Assembly: GCA_963778945.1 (NCBI GenBank)
Contig: CAVZWL010000016.1
Location: 1-64,000 of the forward strand
DNA from: Fen-1254 sp963778945
GTDB taxonomy: Bacteria > Bacteroidota > Ignavibacteria > UBA10030
Direction: 5' to 3'
Length of the DNA stretch: 64,000 nucleotides
The notes beneath the pieces were generated by a model. The model had not been told where the DNA came from, did no database searches, and was given only the letters and a program-made list of their open reading frames with translations. Made by a program: the position numbers and the translations under genes. Below, one piece after another: positions 58,172-64,000 of the stretch. Each line of letters starts with the position of its first letter. Within the stretch, counting starts at the first letter, position 1.

Positions 58172-59173
58172 ATGACTTCAATACCTGAACTTCATAGCCG
58201 TGTCCGTGCATTGATGGCTTCGATCCAAACACATGTAAAGTCCGGAACTCTTTCTGATGCAAAGAATGATATCGGAGAATTGAAATCCATCGAATCGCCG
58301 AGCATGTTTGTTCCTATGTATTTATGGCGTTTGGAATCATTTCAAAAGTCCGGAGTGCTCAACCATTCCGACATTGAGTCGCTCGATCGGCTCTTCGTTC
58401 TGATTTTACGGGATCTCCAGAGCAAAGAAAAGGCCCGCCAGACTGCTGAGAACAAGAATGATTCAAAATCCGGACATGATGCCCGGAAACGGGCTTTGGA
58501 GGAAAAGTTTCTCCAAATCATCGATTCCGCACAAAATTCACTCAAGCTGGGCAGATATGAACGGGCTCGAAACGAACTCAATCGGGCGGGCATTCTTTTC
58601 CCCGGCCATTCGCTCCTCGCAGTTCTCAACAAAGAAATTGTCGAGGCCGAAACGGCGGCGGCTGGCATTTCAGCTGCGCACCAGTCCGAGTCTCCGGAAT
58701 CTGCAATTTACATTTCGCCTCTCTTCATGAAAATAAAAGAGGCCGTTGCAAAGGGAAATTTCGATTCGGCAAAGGCAATTCTAACAGAGGCTCTCGTACA
58801 GGATCCTCTCAATGAGACTCTTCTGGAATACCGGCAAAACATCGAGTCTGCTGCAGCAAAATCGGCAGGCGCACAGAACCCAGGGACGATTCATGATCTT
58901 GAATCTGCTTCGTATGAACATATTTCAGCATTGCTCGAAGAGATACGCATCGAATTGCGGAATGATCCCCTGAACGAGCGGCTTCAAATGCTTGTCTATG
59001 AATATGAAAATGCTGCCCGGCGAAAAAAAGCCGGACAGCATCCGATATCTAAATCTGATCAATGTTCAGAAACGCGCCTAAATTATTTAATCCACACTTC
59101 AACACGTCGATTCTTCTGCCTGCCTTCGGGGGTTGTATTGGTTGTCAGAGGCAGCGCAGTTCCGAAACCATGA
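58172..59173 (+). CDS. helical TPR-like protein, unknown function
   Basis: A 333-residue protein rich in charged helices, with TPR-like repeats (LEEKFLQIIDSAQNSLKLGR, YERARNELNRAGILFPGHSL, GNFDSAKAILTEALVQDPLN). No signal or membrane segment. The last 30 residues (after about 300) run antisense through the end of the opposite gene and look unnatural, so the true stop may be near 59056 in another frame. Lies between the hybrid kinase and the convergent TIR-fusion gene. Function unknown. Confidence 0.6.
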   Translation: MTSIPELHSRVRALMASIQTHVKSGTLSDAKNDIGELKSIESPSMFVPMYLWRLESFQKSGVLNHSDIESLDRLFVLILRDLQSKEKARQTAENKNDSKSGHDARKRALEEKFLQIIDSAQNSLKLGRYERARNELNRAGILFPGHSLLAVLNKEIVEAETAAAGISAAHQSESPESAIYISPLFMKIKEAVAKGNFDSAKAILTEALVQDPLNETLLEYRQNIESAAAKSAGAQNPGTIHDLESASYEHISALLEEIRIELRNDPLNERLQMLVYEYENAARRKKAGQHPISKSDQCSETRLNYLIHTSTRRFFCLPSGVVLVVRGSAVPKP

Positions 59174-60958
59174 ATATTTTGTTCGTCGACATTGAGTCCT
59201 CGCGCATGAAATTCATCGGCAACAACATGAGCATGATGAAGCGAAATTTCTTGGAGATGTTTTGTATCCCCTTCATTATCCGTTAAACCGATCAAGATCA
59301 ATTGGAGCGCTCCGTTCCTGCTTTCATATTTGACGATACGATCAATATCTTGAAGCGCTTTATTATCAAGAGTCTCGCTTCCTTTTTTAAAACGAAACGT
59401 CATCGACAACCGCTTTAGGGATGCCGTAAGAGCGGTATAATCCGCCGGTGCCGAGGCGGGCGGAACCACATTACTTTCTGCTGTAATTCGCATATCGACA
59501 AATCCGATCCGTTTCACTATTTCCTGTCCTTCGTCGGATATGGTGAACCTGACAAAATCGCGTGTCCATGGACTCACCGGATTCGAAGGAATATAAAAAA
59601 ATAAGCGCCGTGCAAGCGGGTAATCTTCCCGTGCGATGGTGAGGGCATTGGCATAGACTGGCGGCGTATCTCCGTCCGCAACTGCTATTGCTTTCGCATC
59701 GTTCACGTACGGCAACCCGATAAAGCCGATGCCGTATTCCGTCGATGAGACTCGTTTTGACAGCTCATTGCTGTCTTCGAAACGTTTTGCCGAAGTATCC
59801 ACATCCTTAAAACCGTACCGCTTTAAGACAAGGTTTTCAAATGTGTCGAAGGTTCCTGAAGATTTTTCACGCGCAAACAAGAGAATAGGCTTCGATTCTC
59901 CTCCGACCTGCGACCAGAGCGTTATTTTACCGCCGAAAATTCCCGCAATTTGTTCGATCGTAAGCGAATGGACAGGATTTGCGGGATGAACAATCACTGC
60001 AATACCGTCAAGACCGATAATATTTTCGCATCCGGATGAACCCATATCGCCTATTTTGACGCGTTTGAGAAAATCTTCTTCATCAGGTTTGACGGAACGT
60101 GATGCCATGCCGATATCCGCCGAACTGTCGGAAAGATCAGTGAATGCATAGGCCGAACCATGTGCAAAGAGTTCCACGGCGTAACGTGTGGAATCCTGCG
60201 GCAGGCGGTATACGAGCTTTTTTTCCAGCGCCTTTGCGCCGTTAAGCCAGAAATAATTCATTCCTCCCTTGAGTCGACGTAAACCGTTCGATAAGGGCAG
60301 GAGCAAGGGACGATCCGATTGTATTGGAGCCATGAAGACGCAGCACGATGCGCGGCGGTATTGCTTGTTGTTTTTTGAGGAGGTAATATTTTATTCCTTG
60401 ATAGGCGCCCGCGCAACAAAGAAGAACAATCACTGCAGCAAAAAGATATCGTCTCCGCGCTTTTTTCCGTTTACCGATAACACCCGTTCCTCCTGCAGAA
60501 TCCTGTCCTGTAAATTGGCGCAATGCGCGAATACGGTCTCTGTCCGGTTTATCATTCGGCTGCACGCCGAGAGCTTTTAAGGCCGCAAGAACCCGTGAGA
60601 GGATGGATTCCGCTCCTTCTTTCGGAATTTCCACAGCCGATCCGCGGCCAATGAGAGAAGTCCAGGAAGTTTCCTGAAGACGAAATTCTGCATCGGAAAG
60701 ATTGAGCAAGAGCGGTATAATCGGAATGTGAAGCCGTTTTATCGTTTCGATATGCAATTGAAACGCTTCCGCCTCCGCGTTGAGTTCCGGAGAAACGACC
60801 AGAATGGCCGTCTGGGAAACTGCAAGCGAGGCAATAATCGTCGGTTGATGTTCTTCGCCGAACGATAATCCTCCCGTTGCATAACCGCCTTCTTCAAGCC
60901 ACAGACCGAGTTCGTGCGCAAGTTGTTGGTTTTGTTTTGAATGTACAATAGAAATCAT
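59083..60958 (-). CDS. TIR-like domain, membrane helix, PstS-like binding domain and OmpA domain fused in one protein (frameshifted)
   Basis: About 625 residues. Residues 1-125 form a TIR-like alpha/beta domain (SIVHSKQNQQLAHELGLWLE, TAILVVSPELNAEAEAF, IETIKRLHIPIIPLLL). A basic stretch and one membrane helix follow (about 170-190: YLFAAVIVLLCCAGAYQGIK), then a PstS-type periplasmic binding domain starting in the same frame (LRLHGSNTIGSSLAPALIER). Near 60262-60272 the frame slips; the next frame continues NYFWLNGAKALEKK, SADIGMASRSVKPDEEDF, DGIAVIVHPANPVHSL, FAREKSSGTFDTFENLV and ends in an OmpA peptidoglycan-binding domain (LIGLTDNEGDTKHLQEIS, GFGTALPLTTNTTPEGRQKN, RRVEVWI). Good ribosome site (aaggag). 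Each domain is clear; the combination is unusual. Expected topology: TIR inside, binding and OmpA domains outside. Confidence 0.85.
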
Positions 60959-61093
60959 CGATTCACTCCTTCTTTAATAAAGTTGTGAATCAATATATCT
61001 AATCGATATACGGAAGACCAAAAACTGTGCGTTAATAAATTATGAAGATTGTGTTAGCAGCTTAACAGCGTTTTTTTTGGGGCCGATAAATAT

Positions 61094-62206
61094 TTATGAG
61101 GAATCACGGGCAGAGAGGATTTGATTGATGCGGCTCCGGAGCTTCTTTTTAAAAACGGCGCGGTCGAATAAGAGCGCATGTTCCCGAATGGCTTCCGGGT
61201 TGAACTGCCGATTTTCGAATACTTCGAGCGCGTCGCGAAGCGATTCTGCTGTCTGTTCCTGGAAAAAAATGCCGGTTGCATTTCTTCCCTTACCGATAAC
61301 AGTTTCCAGAGCTCCCCCCTTTGCAAACGCTAAAACGGGTTTGCCGCATGCCATTGCTTCCAACGGAACGATGCCGAAATCCTCAACGCCGGGAAAAATC
61401 AGCGCACGGCATCCAGCATAATATTTTGCCAGCGCTTCATCGGACTGCCAGCCAAAAAATTCGATGTTGCCCCGCGCTATAGATTGAAGTGCTTTTTGTT
61501 CCGGCCCTTTTCCTATGATGATCAACTTCCTGCCGGAATCATTGAAAACCTGTATTGCAAGCTCCACTTTCTTATACGGTACTAATGCGCTGACAATAAG
61601 GAAATATCCCTCTGTGCTTTTTGAAAGGGGAAACTTTTCAGTATCGACAGGAGCATAAAGAACATCCGCCGTGCGTCCGTAAAGCCGCTGAATCCGTTCT
61701 GCCACGTTGCGTGAATTTGCAATAAAATGCGTCACGCGGCTGGAAGTCCGGACATCCCACCGGCGCAGGTAAGGAACGATTGCACGCATGGTTGTACTCG
61801 TGAACAATCCGGCTCTCCCTGAACCGAAATAATCATCGTATTGGTCCCAGATATACCGCATCGGTGAATGACAATAGCAGATATGAAGCGCTCCCTTTGC
61901 AGGTTTTGCTCCCTTGGCAACCGCGCTGCTCGTCGATAGGAGAAGATCGTAATCCGAAAAATCGAACGAGTTGACCGCTGCCGGCATAAGTGGCAGATAT
62001 TGCCTGTACTTGGTGTGTATGAACGGCAGGGATTGCATAAACGATGTCCGGATATCCATCGCTTCGATTCGCCCGGACATTGCACCTTTTGTATGCAGTA
62101 AGGTATAGAGAGGGGCATCAGGAAAAAGTTCACAGAGCACCTCCAGAACTTTTTCCCCTCCGCGCATGCCGGTCAGCCAGTCATGAACCAATGCGATTTT
62201 TACCAT
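61094..62206 (-). CDS. family 4 glycosyltransferase
   Basis: A 370-residue protein, intact. The GT-B fold shows IALVHDWLTGMRGGEKVLEV at the N-terminus, CYCHSPMRYIWDQYDDYFG, the central IIGKGPEQKALQSIARGN, and the donor-binding segment FPGVEDFGIVPLEAMACGKP with the E-x7-E motif. Such WbaZ/mannosyl-like enzymes build O-antigen or exopolysaccharide. It stands alone, 135 bases downstream of the TIR-fusion start on the same strand and divergent from the next gene. Confidence 0.9.
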   Translation of the reverse strand: MVKIALVHDWLTGMRGGEKVLEVLCELFPDAPLYTLLHTKGAMSGRIEAMDIRTSFMQSLPFIHTKYRQYLPLMPAAVNSFDFSDYDLLLSTSSAVAKGAKPAKGALHICYCHSPMRYIWDQYDDYFGSGRAGLFTSTTMRAIVPYLRRWDVRTSSRVTHFIANSRNVAERIQRLYGRTADVLYAPVDTEKFPLSKSTEGYFLIVSALVPYKKVELAIQVFNDSGRKLIIIGKGPEQKALQSIARGNIEFFGWQSDEALAKYYAGCRALIFPGVEDFGIVPLEAMACGKPVLAFAKGGALETVIGKGRNATGIFFQEQTAESLRDALEVFENRQFNPEAIREHALLFDRAVFKKKLRSRINQILSARDSS

Positions 62207-62394
62207 GGCATAAGTATACCAAAAAAAAATGCCTCATCAAAGAGAGATCTGCCCGGGTCCGGATGATGCAATTCAGTTGACCGCACCCGGACACCATACG
62301 GAAAAAAGATCAGAGCTATTCTTGAAAAAAAAGTATATCTTTGTCCAGCTAAAAAATGAAATTCTTCTTTCAAATTGCCGACGAAAAGGATATT

Positions 62395-63585
62395 ATGGGA
62401 ATAAACCAAAAACGGCTTTTTGTTCTTGCCGCCGCAGCTCTTGCAGTTTTCTTCGTTTTAGTAAACGCTCAATCTCCTCTGCCGCCCGGTGCGGTTGTAC
62501 AAAAACTTCATACGGGCTTTCTGCAGCCTGAGGGACCGGTCTGGGTCGATTCTATAGGGCTGCTTTTCAGCGATATTGCAGGAAATAAAATCTATCAATG
62601 GTCGAAGACCAATGGCTCGGTGACATCGTATATGGATCCGTCCGACAGTTCCAACGGCCTGACGCTCGACCGTGAGGAACGGCTGATCCTTACGCAAATG
62701 CGATTGCGTCGCGTTTCGCGGCAGGAATTCAACGGAACCATCACACCGCTGGGCGCAACATTCAGAGGAAAAAAATTCAACAGCCCAAACGATGTCGTTG
62801 TGAAATCCGACGGGTCGATTTTCTTTACCGATCCCAATTTCAATATTCCGTACCCGTATATATCGGAATTGAATTTTCAGGGAATATACCGGATCAGCCC
62901 TTCAGGATCCGTGAGTTTATTAGATAGCACACTGGCCGAACCGAACGGAATATGTTTTTCGCTCGATGAAAAAGAACTCTATGTTAATGATTCTCATGCC
63001 TGCATCATCTATGTATGGGATGTGATTGACGATTCCACAGTTTCAAATAAACGTGTCTTTTATACAGTCCCGGCGACCGGTTACGTTGACGGCATGAAAA
63101 TAGACAGCGCCGGTAATCTTTTCTGCGCCGGACCTGCAGACATCTGGATTGTTTCTGATTCCGGAAAATATCTCGATAAAATACCCATGCCTGAAACACC
63201 CTCGAATTGCGCCTGGGGAGATGCGGATAGAAAAACATTATATATTACCGCGGGTAAGAGCCTCTATAAAATCCGGCTTACAGCGGCCACTGGCGTTCCG
63301 ATCGAAGGAGAGACAACAATCAGAGGATACCAGCTCTCCCCGAATTATCCGAATCCGTTCAATCCATCGACCGTTATCAGTTATCAACTGCCGGTGAACG
63401 GTTCCGTGTCCCTGAAAATTTACGACTTGCTCGGCAAAGAAGTAGCGGTGCTCGTAGATGGGAATCAAACGGCAGGAAATCATACGGCAATATTCAATGG
63501 AAACGCTTTCCCGAGCGGAGTTTATTTTTATACTCTCCGTGCAGGAACATATGCGGAAACAAAAAAGCTGATGCTTATCAAGTAG
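62395..63585 (+). CDS. secreted SMP-30/gluconolactonase-like beta-propeller protein with T9SS sorting domain
   Basis: About 396 residues. Signal peptide (FVLAAAALAVFFVLVNAQ), a six-bladed SMP-30-like propeller (LQPEGPVWVDSIGLLFSDIA, NSPNDVVVKSDGSIFFTDP, LAEPNGICFSLDEKELYVND, GYVDGMKIDSAGNLFCAGP) and a C-terminal type IX secretion domain: NYPNPFNPSTVISYQLP, VYFYTLRAGTYAETKKLM. Intact. The start ATG 62395 after aaaagga is preferred. Lactonase or carbohydrate-binding activity is possible; metal residues E, N and D of SMP-30 appear to be kept. Confidence 0.88.
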   Translation: MGINQKRLFVLAAAALAVFFVLVNAQSPLPPGAVVQKLHTGFLQPEGPVWVDSIGLLFSDIAGNKIYQWSKTNGSVTSYMDPSDSSNGLTLDREERLILTQMRLRRVSRQEFNGTITPLGATFRGKKFNSPNDVVVKSDGSIFFTDPNFNIPYPYISELNFQGIYRISPSGSVSLLDSTLAEPNGICFSLDEKELYVNDSHACIIYVWDVIDDSTVSNKRVFYTVPATGYVDGMKIDSAGNLFCAGPADIWIVSDSGKYLDKIPMPETPSNCAWGDADRKTLYITAGKSLYKIRLTAATGVPIEGETTIRGYQLSPNYPNPFNPSTVISYQLPVNGSVSLKIYDLLGKEVAVLVDGNQTAGNHTAIFNGNAFPSGVYFYTLRAGTYAETKKLMLIK

Positions 63586-63680
63586 TTCTCGCTGAAAAAG
63601 TAGTTTCATAAAAGTGTAATATTTTCTGTAATCAATCGTTCTTTGAAAAATTGAAAAAAGTCAACCACAAAACCGGTTGA

Positions 63681-64000
63681 TCAAGCCATTTGCCAAAGAT
63701 TATAGGCCAGAACCGAGAACCCAACCCATATTTTGGTTCTTATTGTTCCAAGACTACGGCTTCGGTTCAGTAAAAACTGCCGCTTGAGCATACTGATCCC
63801 TGCTTCGATACCACACCGGAACCGTTGAAGAGCTTTGAACCATCGGCTTTTCTGCTTGCGGTTCTCTTTGGGGTTGAGCCGCCCTATCTTGGGTATAGCA
63901 ACTCTTTGGACTCCAAGCTCTACCAGTTCTTCTATGTTCTCCTGCGAGTAATATCCTTTGTCTGCTGCAACATCTGTCGGAGAACAATGAAACTCTTTCT
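63681..64000 (-). pseudogene. DDE transposase 3' end (ISNCY/IS5-like), partial
   Basis: The C-terminal 106 residues of a transposase, running off the right edge. Readable frame without its start: SPTDVAADKGYYSQENIEEL, IPKIGRLNPKENRKQKSRW, FRCGIEAGISMLKRQFLLN and VGFSVLAYNLWQMA at the end (stop at 63681). The late glutamate in the GIEAGIS motif fits the DDE catalytic E. Whether the element is intact cannot be seen here. Confidence 0.75.

Noticed and set aside
62229..62290. inverted GC-rich strings (CCGGGT / ACCCGG) in the gap before the SMP-30-like gene
   Set aside because: Short arms with a long spacer and no T run; could be chance.
1..64000. tRNA, rRNA or CRISPR arrays
   Set aside because: No tRNA-like T-loop and acceptor combination, rRNA segment or regularly spaced direct repeats were found by eye; a tRNAscan or CRISPR search was not possible.

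Overview
The window looks like a chromosomal segment of a Bacteroidota/Chlorobi/Ignavibacteria-type bacterium (FCB group). Two secreted proteins (33763-35280 and 62395-63585) end in a type IX secretion C-terminal sorting domain with the motif NYPNPFNP that is typical of Ignavibacteria-like lineages. There is also a TonB-dependent receptor with a carboxypeptidase-like N-terminal domain, and one candidate promoter with the Bacteroidota/Chlorobi-style TAnnTTTG -7 box. No rRNA, tRNA or CRISPR array was seen.

The main caveat is reading-frame integrity. About 30 genes that are convincing by homology are broken as read by one or more 1-2 base shifts. Several shifts sit in short homopolymers (for example A 5356-5360 and C 7214-7216). 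Catalytic and metal-binding motifs survive on both sides of the breaks, so I think most are sequencing or assembly errors rather than decay. Gene extents below join the fragments where both halves are recognisable. Type CDS marks intact or once-interrupted genes; type pseudogene marks genes interrupted two or more times as read, or true remnants.

1-24 kb is a redox and sulfur block, mostly on the minus strand: a MerR regulator, octaheme tetrathionate reductase-family cytochrome and cytochrome b; YeiH and TauE/SafE exporters; DUF2892 proteins; thioredoxin, TlpA, CoA-disulfide reductase-rhodanese and a single rhodanese; an ECF sigma/anti-sigma pair; Prx6 peroxiredoxin; exported DsrE plus Mrp; thioesterase; pyruvoyl arginine decarboxylase; NifX-like plus DUF134; a metallo-beta-lactamase hydrolase and a cation efflux protein. 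It ends in a tightly overlapping Hdr/Qmo-like operon (tusA, flpD, two HdrA-like flavoproteins, a winged-helix protein, a QmoC-like cytochrome b, dsrE, a second exported dsrE) preceded by an XRE-cupin regulator.

24-31 kb holds a PhoR/PhoB-like two-component system whose upstream side is occupied by a C-terminally truncated IS66 transposase, an orphan promoter-hairpin-terminator unit, a TPR protein, a CHAD-domain protein and decayed second copies of two window genes.

31-41 kb looks like phosphate-ester scavenging: TonB receptor, T9SS beta-helix protein, metallophosphoesterase, beta-propeller protein, ParB-like protein, PafA-type phosphatase and purple acid phosphatase.

41-52 kb is a surface-glycan locus: two flippase-like UPF0104 proteins flank a glycerophosphotransferase-like protein, SpsF-like cytidylyltransferase, split transketolase, class III aminotransferase, SDR, KdsC-like phosphatase and NeuB-like synthase, then a nuclease-like phosphohydrolase and a PAP2 phosphatase.

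52-64 kb holds SixA, two thymidylate-kinase-like proteins and Ppx/GppA in one operon, a hybrid histidine kinase, and a membrane protein that fuses a TIR-like domain to a PstS-like binding domain and an OmpA domain (59083-60958). A glycosyltransferase, a secreted SMP-30-like protein and the 3' end of a transposase follow. The TIR fusion, the TusA/DsrE/Hdr-Qmo operon and the transketolase-containing ulosonic-acid locus are the most unusual items.
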